From CBDCRK01 sp965220955 (GTDB taxonomy: Bacteria > Desulfobacterota > Binatia > Bin18 > CBDCRK01), in assembly GCA_965220955.1 (NCBI GenBank), contig CBDCRK010000032.1, positions 372,001 through 436,000 of the forward strand: DNA of 64,000 bases, written 5' to 3'. Positions 32,698-40,745 of the stretch are shown here, one piece after another (the first letter of the stretch is position 1; every line of letters starts with the position of its first letter). The notes below the pieces were generated by a model. That model was not told the DNA's origin and made no database searches. It saw only the letters and a program-made list of their open reading frames with translations. The translations under genes were made by a program, and so were the position numbers.

Positions 32698-32894
32698 TCC
32701 CCATACCGTTCAATGTCTTCTTTCGCCCACTCAACTGGATTCTCCGGCGCCTTGTCCTTCGCCTGTTCGTATAGTCGCTTGACTTCCTCCAAGGCTCGCT
32801 CCGCCTGGGAAGGCTCACTCGGCTCGTGTTCATAAGCCAACACAACCAGAGCTGTAAGACCGACGATTATTGGACCGCTAAATCTGCTTTTCAT
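32698..32894 (-). pseudogene. Small TM-anchored protein with DUF4177-like end, apparent frameshift
   Basis: 65 codons from ATG 32894: a single membrane segment (GPIIVGLTALVVLAY), a charged helix QAERALEEVKRLYEQAKDK, and ENPVEWAKEDIERYGDWE then stop. In the next frame, immediately after the stop, KRIILADGELRTWKNNGAGNSW reads on as the expected strand-helix continuation of a DWEYK... domain, so a one-base deletion in the A-run at about 32690 probably broke the gene. It lies directly upstream of the restriction-modification gene, same strand. Confidence 0.45.
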
Positions 32895-32957
32895 GGGCTG
32901 ACGTTTGTTCCTGGTTGTCGGCATAAACTGGTTGTCGGCATAAACAGCTTGTCGAAC

Positions 32958-34283
32958 TCAGAAGAAGCGGTTCTCCGGGCGAGGCAGACCAAGATTCTCG
33001 CGCAGCGTAGTCCCTTCGTATTCGCGCCGAAACAGCCCACGCCGCTGCAGTTCCGGCACCACTCGATCAACGAAGTCGTCGAGCCCTCCCGGAAGATAAG
33101 GAAACATAACATTGAACCCGTCGCAGCCTCCCGTAACCAGCCACTCCTCCATCTGATCGGCAATCATAGTAGGGGTGCCAATCAGCTCCAGGGTGCTGAA
33201 GCTGCCGCCTACATACTGGGCGAGTTGTCGGACGGTCATGTTCTCTTGCTTCGCCATGTCCACCAGTTTCTGCCGCCCGCTCTTGCTGGCATTGCTTTCC
33301 GGGATATCCGGCAGCGGACCATCCAGGTCCAGGCCGGACACGTTGTGGCCGAGCAGGACAGACAGAGTGGCAATGCCGCTATCCGGATGCACCAGGCTAT
33401 CCAGCCGCGCCTTCTTGGCGCGCGCTTCGGCCAAGGTGTCGCCTACTACAACAAAGGCACCCGGCAAGATCTTGAGGTGTTCACCGGGCCGTCCGTACGC
33501 CTGCATTCGGCCTTTCACATCGGCGTAGAAGTGCTGCGCGTCACCGAGGTTATTTTGGCTGCTAAACACGGCCTCTGCCGTCTCAGCAGCAAGCTGGCGT
33601 CCAGCCTCTGACGCCCCGGCCTGTACAATGACTGGCCAGCCCTGAATGGGGCGGGCAACGTTTAGCGGTCCCCGAACGGAGAGATACGGCCCCTTATGGT
33701 CCAGCACATGCAGCTTATCGGGGTCAAAATAGGTGCCCGTCTCAACATCGCGGATAAAGGCGTCGTCTGCCCAGCTGTCCCACAGGCCCGTGACTACATC
33801 GAAGAACTCGCGCGCACGACGGTAGCGTTCCCCATGCTCCAGGTGTTCCTCGATCCCAAAGTTCAAGGCCTCGTTCGGGTTGGCAGAGGTGACAACGTTC
33901 CAGCCGGCACGCCCTCCACTGATATGGTCGAGCGAGGCGAATTTCCGCGCAACATGATAGGGCTCGTTATAGGTGGTGGAAGCAGTGGCAACCAGCCCCA
34001 GATGCTCGGTCACCGTGGCAAGCGCCGGAAGCAGCGTCAGCGGATCGAAGGAAGTGACCGTTGCACTGCGCTTCAGCGCCTTCATCGGCATGTTCATCAC
34101 AGCCAGATGATCAGCCATGAAAAAGGCGTCGAACCGTCCGTGCTCTAGAGTCTGGACGAAACGCTTGTAGTGGGCGAAATTGAAGTTGGCATCCGGGAAA
34201 GCCCCGGGATAGCGCCATGCGGCGGTATGAATGCTGACAGGTCGCATGAACGCGCCCAGTCGCAGTTTTCGTGAGTGAATCAT
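32958..34283 (-). CDS. NtaA/SnaA/DszA-type FMNH2-dependent monooxygenase (LLM superfamily)
   Basis: 441-residue monooxygenase of the NtaA/EmoA/DszA class. Marks: LGAFMRPVSIHTAAWRYP near 8-25, FDAFFMADHLA near 50-60, RKFASLDHISGGRAGWNVVTSANPNEALNFG near 112-142 (the classic stretch), and YLSVRGPLNVARPIQGWPVIVQAGAS near 200-225. These enzymes use reduced FMN from a separate reductase to attack C-N or C-S bonds (NTA, EDTA, pristinamycin, dibenzothiophene). No reductase is adjacent, although PNPOx-like and nitroreductase genes are elsewhere in the window. ATG at 34283 follows GGAGGTTGT. It stands alone between a restriction system and an amidase. Confidence 0.93.
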   Translation of the reverse strand: MIHSRKLRLGAFMRPVSIHTAAWRYPGAFPDANFNFAHYKRFVQTLEHGRFDAFFMADHLAVMNMPMKALKRSATVTSFDPLTLLPALATVTEHLGLVATASTTYNEPYHVARKFASLDHISGGRAGWNVVTSANPNEALNFGIEEHLEHGERYRRAREFFDVVTGLWDSWADDAFIRDVETGTYFDPDKLHVLDHKGPYLSVRGPLNVARPIQGWPVIVQAGASEAGRQLAAETAEAVFSSQNNLGDAQHFYADVKGRMQAYGRPGEHLKILPGAFVVVGDTLAEARAKKARLDSLVHPDSGIATLSVLLGHNVSGLDLDGPLPDIPESNASKSGRQKLVDMAKQENMTVRQLAQYVGGSFSTLELIGTPTMIADQMEEWLVTGGCDGFNVMFPYLPGGLDDFVDRVVPELQRRGLFRREYEGTTLRENLGLPRPENRFF

Positions 34284-34455
34284 ACAACCTCCGTTCCGTT
34301 CCAGTAATGAGAGTCAGAGTAACAGATCAACCGTCAAGGGCCATCCCGGATAACATTTCCCTACAATCGTTAGAACTAATGCCTTCTTCATCCCCCCTGA
34401 ACCAGGTCAAGCGAAAATTGATTGCTAGGAGGAACGAGCTGGCTAACATAGATTC

Positions 34456-35859
34456 TCAAATATTTGGATGTATCTTATGCCACTCGGTTGCGCGCTCGTA
34501 AGCATGACCGACCTGACACAGCAATGATTCTGATAAGTGCTTGCCTACGAACTGAAGGCTCAAAGGCAACCCTTCACTGTTCATTCCACACGGCACGGAT
34601 AGAGTTGGCGCGCCGTTGAAGTTGAACGGTACCGTGAACCGTTGGAGCTTAGGTTCGCGGCTTTCTGGCATAGGGCCATATAGTTCCTCTGGCTTGACCG
34701 GGTGTGGCGGCCCGGCCGTCGAAGGGCAGGCAAGTACATCTATCTGCTCAAATACACGTCGGAGATAGCCCGTGCAGGCGGCTCGCAAGTTGTTGGCTTT
34801 GACATACTCCGCTCCGGTAACTTTCGCCCCCATGTCGAGCCAGCCTCGAAACCAGGGGCCATAGTTGTCTCTTTGGGATGGGTAGGTCGCTTCGTGGGCG
34901 GCCACCGCCTCAGCCGAACACAAAACAAGCCACGCGGCTATATACTGATCCATGTCAGGCAGTTGCACCTTGACGATTTCAGCGCCAAGATTTTCCAGAA
35001 CCTTTACTCCAGCTAACACTGCCTCGGCGAGTTCAGGGTCAATGTCCTTGGTTGCGTATTGCTCATCTAACCCAATACGAATGCCCTTGATACCCTTGTC
35101 TATCCCTTCGAGCATGTTGGGTATCGGAGCCGGCAGGGAAGTAGGCTCATTGGGGTCAAAACCTGAGATTGCCTGAAGTATAATCCCTGCATCGGCCGTG
35201 CTTCGAGTCAGAGGCCCAACATGGTCTAGCGATTCAGCAAGAGCCAACACACCATAGCGGCTGACTCTACCCCATGTGGGTTTGAGACCCACTGTGCCAC
35301 AGGCAGCAGAGGGGAAGCGAATCGAACCTCCTGTATCGCTGCCAAGAGAGCCAAAGCACAGACCTGCCGCTGTTGCTACGCCTGAACCACTAGATGAAGC
35401 GCCCGCCCATCGTTCAGCGTTCCAGGGGTTGAGGGGAATTGCGAATTCGGGATGATAGCCGCCCATTGCTCCTTCAGTAAGGTTGAGCTTGCCCAGCAAC
35501 ACTGCCCCGGCCGATTCAAGCCTTGCTACTACAGTGGAATCGAAGTTAGGGACATGATTAGCCAGTACTTTGCTGCCGCCCATTGTGCGGATGCCCTTGG
35601 TGAAGCATAGATCTTTGACGGCTATAGGAATTCCATGGAGTGGCCCTCGATATGTGCCCAAGGTTATTTCTTCCTCAGCCCTCCTGGCAGCAGTCATTGC
35701 GTGGTCTGCCATGACTGTGGCATAGCTTTTCAACCGACTATCCAGTTGGTCTATACGCTCCAGCGATTTTGTAGTAACCTCCACAGGCGATAACTGTTTC
35801 GACTTTATTAGCTCAGCAACCTGGGTAATTGTTTTGAGATAAAGTGGCGTTTCGCTCAT
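34456..35859 (-). CDS. Amidase signature family protein (GatA-like branch)
   Basis: 467-residue amidase of a different branch from 15114/24572. Lys82 (IAVKDLCFT), GASSSGSG at 153-160, nucleophile Ser179 in GSDTGGSIRFPSA, the classical form. ATG at 35859 has TAGGAG at 7 bp. No GatB/GatC is nearby, so Glu-tRNA amidotransferase is unlikely; indoleacetamide, 6-aminohexanoate or aryl-amide hydrolysis are family possibilities. It is monocistronic. The upstream 470 bp hold a tandem repeat and a palindrome. Confidence 0.92.
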   Translation of the reverse strand: MSETPLYLKTITQVAELIKSKQLSPVEVTTKSLERIDQLDSRLKSYATVMADHAMTAARRAEEEITLGTYRGPLHGIPIAVKDLCFTKGIRTMGGSKVLANHVPNFDSTVVARLESAGAVLLGKLNLTEGAMGGYHPEFAIPLNPWNAERWAGASSSGSGVATAAGLCFGSLGSDTGGSIRFPSAACGTVGLKPTWGRVSRYGVLALAESLDHVGPLTRSTADAGIILQAISGFDPNEPTSLPAPIPNMLEGIDKGIKGIRIGLDEQYATKDIDPELAEAVLAGVKVLENLGAEIVKVQLPDMDQYIAAWLVLCSAEAVAAHEATYPSQRDNYGPWFRGWLDMGAKVTGAEYVKANNLRAACTGYLRRVFEQIDVLACPSTAGPPHPVKPEELYGPMPESREPKLQRFTVPFNFNGAPTLSVPCGMNSEGLPLSLQFVGKHLSESLLCQVGHAYERATEWHKIHPNI

Positions 35860-36331
35860 TCTCTTACTCCTAACAGCACTTCGACTGCCTAACAAAACTC
35901 ATAAACACTGCAACTTCTTCCCGTCTAAGCCAGAACCGCAGAAGAGCTAGCCGAAGGGCTAGCCGAAGAGCTACTTGTTGCCCAAAACGTGCTGAACTTT
36001 AACACCTTTATCGACCAGCTTTCAAGCTCTGGATTACTCCTGTTAGATTGTACAATCTTGCTGCTTAACACCCCCCACTCTATAGACCCACATCATCATA
36101 AGCGGTCGGCTGGGCTATGAATTCCTCTCTCCGTGGGGAAAACTCTCACGCCAGTGTACCGTCGGGATGAAGAGCGGGATTAAGAGAAGCTTGGGGGTGC
36201 TCAAGGAAAAGCTTGAGAAAGACCGGGGAAAAGGCTATCAGAGAGGTGTTGAGCCTCAACTCAGGAGGGAGCAAAGGGCAGGAGAAAAGAATATCGGAAA
36301 GAAATTCTGGTGATAAAAGGAGGAGAAAGCT
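35860..36331. other. Intergenic region with tandem repeat and possible coding remnant
   Basis: 472 bp. A 12-bp unit GAGCTAGCCGAA is repeated 2.7 times at 35943-35973, in frame with a plus-strand remnant reading ELAEGLAEELLVAQNVLNF, after a stop and without a start; the family is not recognised. 36099-36165 resembles 40575-40640 (see the fragment at 40636). No convincing promoter is seen. Confidence 0.4.
36045..36058. promoter_or_regulatory. 14-bp perfect palindrome, possible operator
   Basis: AGATTGTACAATCT, perfectly self-complementary, about 275 bp before the ATG at 36332. A regulator-binding role is a guess; no regulator gene is in the window. Confidence 0.25.
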
Positions 36332-36667
36332 ATGAATATCCACCTGGAAATCCACACTCATGATAGAGATCTGCATGCTGAGCTTATGGATACAGGCGCA
36401 GTCACGGACGACGGGGCAGCGAAGATTACGGACGACGCCATCCTCACAGACCGAGGGCGGGCGTTTCCGTGTAGTGCAGGTATGCCTGAGGTAATCGAAG
36501 TCATGCTGACATTTGAAAATGGAGTTGCCAGTGGGATGGTGGCTGGCTATCTCTACAAGAAACTGAGTGGCAAGGCTGTGCAGCTGAAAATGGATCAGGC
36601 TGATATAGAGATCGAAGCGGAGCAGATTGATCGCATTATTAGGGAGAAAAAAGGACAGGAAGAGTAG
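36332..36667 (+). CDS. Hypothetical protein upstream of an LLM oxidoreductase
   Basis: 111 residues, acidic. An N-terminal strand MNIHLEIHTHDRD, a middle variable part, a small-residue helix FENGVASGMVAGYLYKKLSG, and a final strand-helix KAVQLKMDQADIEIEAEQIDRII. The order strand - small hydrophobic helix - beta strand - helix is reminiscent of effector-associated adaptor domains of the EACC1 type, but I cannot confirm it. RBS AAAAGGAGGAG. It is 10 bp upstream of the LLM gene and probably co-transcribed. Confidence 0.65.
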   Translation: MNIHLEIHTHDRDLHAELMDTGAVTDDGAAKITDDAILTDRGRAFPCSAGMPEVIEVMLTFENGVASGMVAGYLYKKLSGKAVQLKMDQADIEIEAEQIDRIIREKKGQEE

Positions 36668-36677
36668 GGGGACTGCC

Positions 36678-37526
36678 ATGAAACTGGGAATTACTATGTT
36701 TGCGACCGACTATGCAATGCGCCCGGATGAGCTGGCCCAAGCCTGTGAGGAGCGGGGCTTTGAGTCACTCTGGTTCCCGGAACACACCCATATCCCTGCC
36801 AGTCGACGTACTCCACTTCCCCTGGGTGGTGGTGAGTTGCCCAGATATCTATGGCATCTGCATGATCTGTTTGTGACGCTAATGGCCGCAGCGGCTGTCA
36901 CCAAGACCATTAAGATTGGAAGCGGGATTTGCCTGGTCATTGAGCGGGACCCGATTACTCTGGCAAAAGAGGTGGCGTCTGTGGATCAGCTCTCAGGGGG
37001 CCGCTTGCTCTTTGGGATCGGCGGCGGCTGGAATGCCGAGGAGATGGAGAATCATGGTACGCCGTTTCCCCAGCGCTGGAAAGTCCTGCGCGAGCGTATT
37101 GAAGCAATGAAGGTCATTTGGGCTGAGGATGAAGCAGAGTATCACGGGGAGTTTGTCAACTTTGATCCCATCTGGTGTTATCCCAAACCGCGGCAGAAAC
37201 CCCATCCCCCGATTCTTATGGGGACACTGGCCGCCAAGGGACTCAATCGGGTTGTACAGTACTGTGATGGCTGGATTCCCGTTGGGGCAACCATCCAGGA
37301 CCTGCCGGCAGCCATAAGGGACCTGTATGCCCGGGCTGAGCAGGCGGGACGCAAGCCGGGTGAGGTGCCGGTCTCGGTCTTCTCCGCTTCGGGTGATGAG
37401 ACCACCCTGGGTCAATATCAGGAGCTAGGAGTTGAACGGGCGGTCTTTGCGGTGCCGTCGAAGGGTAAGGAACAGGTCTTTCCCCTTCTCGACAAATATG
37501 CTGCTCTGGTGCGGAAATATGCCTAG
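36678..37526 (+). CDS. LLM class F420-dependent oxidoreductase
   Basis: 282-residue TIM-barrel flavin/F420 oxidoreductase. FESLWFPEHTHIPASR near 32-47 and LAKEVASVDQLSGGRLLFGIGGGWNAEEMENHG near 95-127 are diagnostic of the Rv2161c/F420 branch. KPRQKPHPPILMG lies near 172-184. I chose ATG at 36678 because the protein then begins MKLGITMFATDY and AGGGGG precedes it. It follows the 111-residue protein. Its last 33 codons are duplicated as a decayed copy at 40636-40737. F420 versus FMN use is inferred from family. Confidence 0.9.
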   Translation: MKLGITMFATDYAMRPDELAQACEERGFESLWFPEHTHIPASRRTPLPLGGGELPRYLWHLHDLFVTLMAAAAVTKTIKIGSGICLVIERDPITLAKEVASVDQLSGGRLLFGIGGGWNAEEMENHGTPFPQRWKVLRERIEAMKVIWAEDEAEYHGEFVNFDPIWCYPKPRQKPHPPILMGTLAAKGLNRVVQYCDGWIPVGATIQDLPAAIRDLYARAEQAGRKPGEVPVSVFSASGDETTLGQYQELGVERAVFAVPSKGKEQVFPLLDKYAALVRKYA

Positions 37527-37646
37527 AACCATTGGCCATTGGGTTTGCCTCTACCTTGGGGGTCCAATAACAATATTAACGAATAGAGGACTGGCCTCAG
37601 GAAAAATCACCCGGTGCAGCAGCGCCCCTATCTCTTAGCAAATATG

Positions 37647-37832
37647 TTAATCATCTTCATTCAGTGCTTGTAGGCTAGCTTTCTCAACGACCCCCAATGC
37701 TTTTCTGCTCTGGAGAGAGAATGGCTTCAAAAGCCTTATTTCCGGCTGCGCTATTATGCGCGGTCTAACGCCAAGGTGTGGCCAAGTAGCACGATGAATC
37801 AAAAATGGATGACAAAGGTAGACCTCACCTGC
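37647..37832 (-). pseudogene. Phytanoyl-CoA dioxygenase-like C-terminal fragment
   Basis: About 60 codons without a start. GEVYLCHPFLIHRATWP followed by GVRPRIIAQPEI matches the C-terminal Fe/2-oxoglutarate half of PhyH-family dioxygenases, including the distal His (LIHRA) and the Arg that binds 2-oxoglutarate (RPRIIAQ). It begins where the RelE/ParE remnant ends, so the two were joined by deletion. Confidence 0.7.
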
Positions 37833-37833
37833 T

Positions 37834-37905
37834 TTATTGGTCCTGAACTTCTTTAGGCAAGGTGGCAAAGGCCTTCCGAAATTGCTCCGTTGCTCGCGAT
37901 TTCAC
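37834..37905 (-). pseudogene. RelE/ParE-type toxin, N-terminal remnant
   Basis: 23 codons from GTG at 37905, overlapping the antitoxin stop as GTGA: the opening KSRATEQFRKAFATLPKEVQ matches ParE/RelE toxins, normally about 90 residues. It stops at 37834 and the next bases are a PhyH fragment in another frame. Confidence 0.7.
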
Positions 37906-38120
37906 AGCTTTTCAGGATCAAGCTCTCTGGTCTTTCCTGCTCTATCCTCGGCTATCGCCTCTGCGGCAAGCTTCGCTAAAGCAGCCTGAGATTTTTCAAA
38001 TGCTTTATCCCAAAGCGCTTCATCTTTTATTTCTTCGAGGATAAGTGCTGCTATAGCGTCCTGCTCAGGATCTGGAAGTTTTTTCACTTCAGTCACAACT
38101 TTTTCAAGCAATTTTGTCAT
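37902..38120 (-). CDS. Orphan antitoxin-like protein of a RelE/ParE module
   Basis: 72-residue acidic helical protein: MTKLLEKVVTEVKKLPDPEQDAIAALILEEIKDEALWDKAFEKSQ..., ending AEDRAGKTRELDPEKL. This is the antitoxin type that typically precedes a ParE/RelE toxin; WDKAFEKSQ and the RAGKT-DP tail are the conserved parts. The toxin starts at the stop codon (GTGA overlap) but survives only as 23 codons, so the antitoxin is now an orphan. RBS upstream is weak (GGGATGC). Confidence 0.72.
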   Translation of the reverse strand: MTKLLEKVVTEVKKLPDPEQDAIAALILEEIKDEALWDKAFEKSQAALAKLAAEAIAEDRAGKTRELDPEKL

Positions 38121-38656
38121 CGTATTGCATCCCTATGGGGTTAGTACTGGAAATTATCTCATCGTTTAGGGGAAAAGGTTTAACGCCCGCCGTCGCGAGC
38201 CGCCACCAGAATGTGGCCTATCACGTCCATCCAGATCGTTTCCGTTCTCCGGCGTCAGCTGGCGCAAGTGCGGCGAAGAAGAGATTGCCCGAACCGTGCA
38301 TGGCTGCTTCGACCGCACCACATACGCCGTGTGCCTCTCGCACAAAACTTTCTATAACCCGAATTCCCCTGTAACGTTCCTCAATGCGTGTCCCATTCCA
38401 TGCCGGTGGTTAGGCCACGATGGCTGGACAAATCTGCTCCCAAATTGCTCCATGAGCAAACAGTATTGCACGTCTGGCGTAGCGTTCCAACTGCCAAGGG
38501 ACAATGAAGGGCAAGGTGGTAAAGTGGAGGCGGCACAGTATGATGGTCAAGCCAGAATGCCGCTAAAGCTGCAACGTTCCCTTCTCTACATATTTCACTC
38601 TAAACAGTTTCTGGCTGATAAGGGTTTGTTTAAGGGTAATAAGGTACCGTAGCCTT
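38121..38656. other. 536-bp region without a convincing gene
   Basis: Short frames exist on both strands (longest plus-strand frame 38296-38652, 118 codons), but none has a Shine-Dalgarno site or a pattern I recognise. Probably further decayed material. Confidence 0.5.
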
Positions 38657-40342
38657 TTACCGCTTGAACACTTCTTTGCCACCTACAACAGTCAGTAGGA
38701 CCTCGACTTCTTTGATCTTCTCCGTAGGAATGCCCAGCAGGTCATTGGAGAGTACAACAAAGTCGGCCAGCTTGCCTGCTTCAATGGAGCCCTTGATGTG
38801 ATCTTCACCCGTGATGGCAGCCGAGTTGATGGTGTGTAGGCGGAGTGCCTGGGCAATACTGATAGACTGAGTCGGTCCCATAACCCCGGCCGCACGTGTT
38901 TTCCGTGTTACCTCCACCCACATGGCTAAGAAAGGATTGTAGGGACAAACTGGCGCGTCAGTGCCACTGCCTACAGCAATCCCATGATCCAGATAGGCCC
39001 GAGTGGGGACCGTATAGTCGGTACGTGGCCGGCCCCAGTAGTCCAGCCAACCCACGCCTAGCGTATAGAGGTGAATGGGTTGCAGGGTTACCTTGAGGCC
39101 CAGACGGTGGATCTGCCTAAAGTTCTGCTTGCTTGGCATGTAGCCATGTTCAATGCTCCAGCCTAAACCCATAACTGACTTCTTAGCATGGGCTGCCTCA
39201 TAGAGAGCAAGCACAATGTCCATACAGCGTCCCCCTACGCAGTGGATGTTCACTTGCCAGCCATTGGCCTGTGCCCACTCAATGATTTGCTGCATCTTGT
39301 CCTTTGAGGTTACTGGGATGCCGGTAAAGTTAGGCCTACCCTTGTAGGGCTCACGCAGCATGGCCGCTTCTATGCCACCGTCGCCGATTATTTTTAAGCC
39401 ATCAAAGTGCAACCAGGTATCGTCCTTCGGCAGCATTGTCTTGAGCTTTTCGAGTTCAGCAAGGTCAGCTTGTATGGGGGTCTTGGGGGAGATCCCAACA
39501 AGGTAGCTAATACGCACAGTCAGCAGCCCGCGGTCACGCAGGTCGGTATAAGCCTGAATATCTGATGGGACAGCAAAAGCGTCGCGCACTCCGGTCACTC
39601 CCGCGGCGTTCAGCAACCCCATGGCCTCCTTGAGCGCAACCGTAGTTTCTTGCGGCTTTGGCTGCGGCAGCATGCGCATGATTGCTGCAAAGGCCGGGCG
39701 CTCAAGCAGATAGCCAGTAGGCTCCCCGGTCTCCTTATCACGAATAATGTGCCCGCCTGGTGGGTCGGGCGTATCCTTGGTGATCCCTGCCAATCGCAAG
39801 GCATAGCTGTTGACCACCACATTGTGACCACCGCGAGGAATGAAGACAGGATGCTCGGGTGCCGCAGCATCAAGCTCCCAACGAGTGGGAAAGCGGTTTT
39901 CCTTGAGCTGGCTCTCATGCCATAGGCTTGAGGCCTGCACCCATTCACCTTTTGGCGTTGTTTTAGCCCTTTTGCCAATTAAGCTCACCACGTTGGCAAT
40001 AGATTGGGCATCCCAGAGATCCACTTTTGCTAGATCCAAGGCTAAACGTATAGGGTGGATGTGGGAGTCAATAAGGCCAGGGATAACTGTGTGTCCCTTG
40101 AGGTCCACTCTACGAGTGGCCGGCCCAGCTAAGGCCAGTACTGCCTCATTTGCCCCTACCTTTACGAACTGGTCACCACGGATGGCCACAGCCTCGGCCA
40201 CACGGTTTACTGCATCTACCGTGTAGATGGTCCCGTTGTAATAAACCGTGTCGACATTCTCCTGCGCTACCACAGGCCAGGCTACATTCAGCAGCAGACC
40301 GCAGACCCATATCAAGATCCCACATCCCTGCCATATCTTCAT
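38657..40342 (-). CDS. YtcJ-type amidohydrolase with signal peptide
   Basis: 561-residue amidohydrolase-3 family protein. The first 26 residues (GILIWVCGLLLNVAWPVVA) are a secretion signal, cleaved after AQ. The mature protein reads VDTVYYNGTIYTVDAVNRVAEAVAIRGDQFVKVG, the usual YtcJ/LAF3 opening. Metal motif LIDSHIHP near 91-98, IHCVGGRCMD near 365, and SGTDAPVCPYNPFLAMW near 470. Such proteins hydrolyse amide or ester bonds (N-substituted formamides and amides) at a Zn centre. An exported member could act on external substrates. No partner genes are adjacent. RBS weak (TAAGGC). Confidence 0.88.
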   Translation of the reverse strand: MKIWQGCGILIWVCGLLLNVAWPVVAQENVDTVYYNGTIYTVDAVNRVAEAVAIRGDQFVKVGANEAVLALAGPATRRVDLKGHTVIPGLIDSHIHPIRLALDLAKVDLWDAQSIANVVSLIGKRAKTTPKGEWVQASSLWHESQLKENRFPTRWELDAAAPEHPVFIPRGGHNVVVNSYALRLAGITKDTPDPPGGHIIRDKETGEPTGYLLERPAFAAIMRMLPQPKPQETTVALKEAMGLLNAAGVTGVRDAFAVPSDIQAYTDLRDRGLLTVRISYLVGISPKTPIQADLAELEKLKTMLPKDDTWLHFDGLKIIGDGGIEAAMLREPYKGRPNFTGIPVTSKDKMQQIIEWAQANGWQVNIHCVGGRCMDIVLALYEAAHAKKSVMGLGWSIEHGYMPSKQNFRQIHRLGLKVTLQPIHLYTLGVGWLDYWGRPRTDYTVPTRAYLDHGIAVGSGTDAPVCPYNPFLAMWVEVTRKTRAAGVMGPTQSISIAQALRLHTINSAAITGEDHIKGSIEAGKLADFVVLSNDLLGIPTEKIKEVEVLLTVVGGKEVFKR

Positions 40343-40407
40343 ACGTAGTTGCCTTACAACGTTACTTTTTCCAAATATTGATGCGTTGATCTTGTTTGAA
40401 CGTCGCC

Positions 40408-40479
40408 ACCCAACTGTGTCCTCTCAGGTTCATTCTAAACCGCAAGCGGGCGGCGGTCAGATGGAACGGTGAGTTAGGC
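40408..40479 (-). repeat. attC-like recombination site, copy 2 (opposite orientation, degraded)
   Basis: Read on the minus strand it starts GCCTAACTCACCGTTCCATC, continuing TGACCGCCGCCCGCTTGCGG, as does 18482-18521 on the plus strand, and ends with a degenerate core GTTGGGT. The 3' arm is diverged. Confidence 0.45.
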
Positions 40480-40635
40480 ACCATAGCCCTGATTGATGGG
40501 CAACGCCTCACTTTTATCTACCTTACTCAGCTTCCCAACAACCCAATAAAATCCGCTCCCCTCAGAGTTCTCATAGGCGGTCAGCCGAGCTATCAACCCC
40601 TCCCTTCCCGGTGAAAACTCTAATGCCTGTGCACT

Positions 40636-40737
40636 GTAGGAGTCGAACGGGCAGTCTTTCCGGTGCCGTCAAAGGACAAGGATCAGGTCCTTCCTCTCCT
40701 CGACAACTCTGCCGCTCTTGTACCGCAATATGCTTAA
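40636..40737 (+). pseudogene. Decayed C-terminal copy of the LLM gene at 36678
   Basis: 33 codons to a stop: VGVERAVFPVPSKDKDQVLP and LLDNSAALVPQYA, against LGVERAVFAVPSKGKEQVFP and LLDKYAALVRKYA at the end of the 36678 protein. No start. The preceding 65 bp (40575-40640) resemble 36099-36165, which lies upstream of the 36332 gene, so it looks like a copy of that two-gene unit with the middle lost. Confidence 0.72.
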
Positions 40738-40745
40738 AGCAGTTG

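Noticed and set aside
36146..36679. Minus-strand frame of 177 codons
   Set aside because: Covers the 36332 gene in antisense; LL/FF-rich shadow with no RBS.
38296..38652. Plus-strand frame of 118 codons
   Set aside because: No Shine-Dalgarno, odd composition, no recognisable pattern; left as unassigned region.
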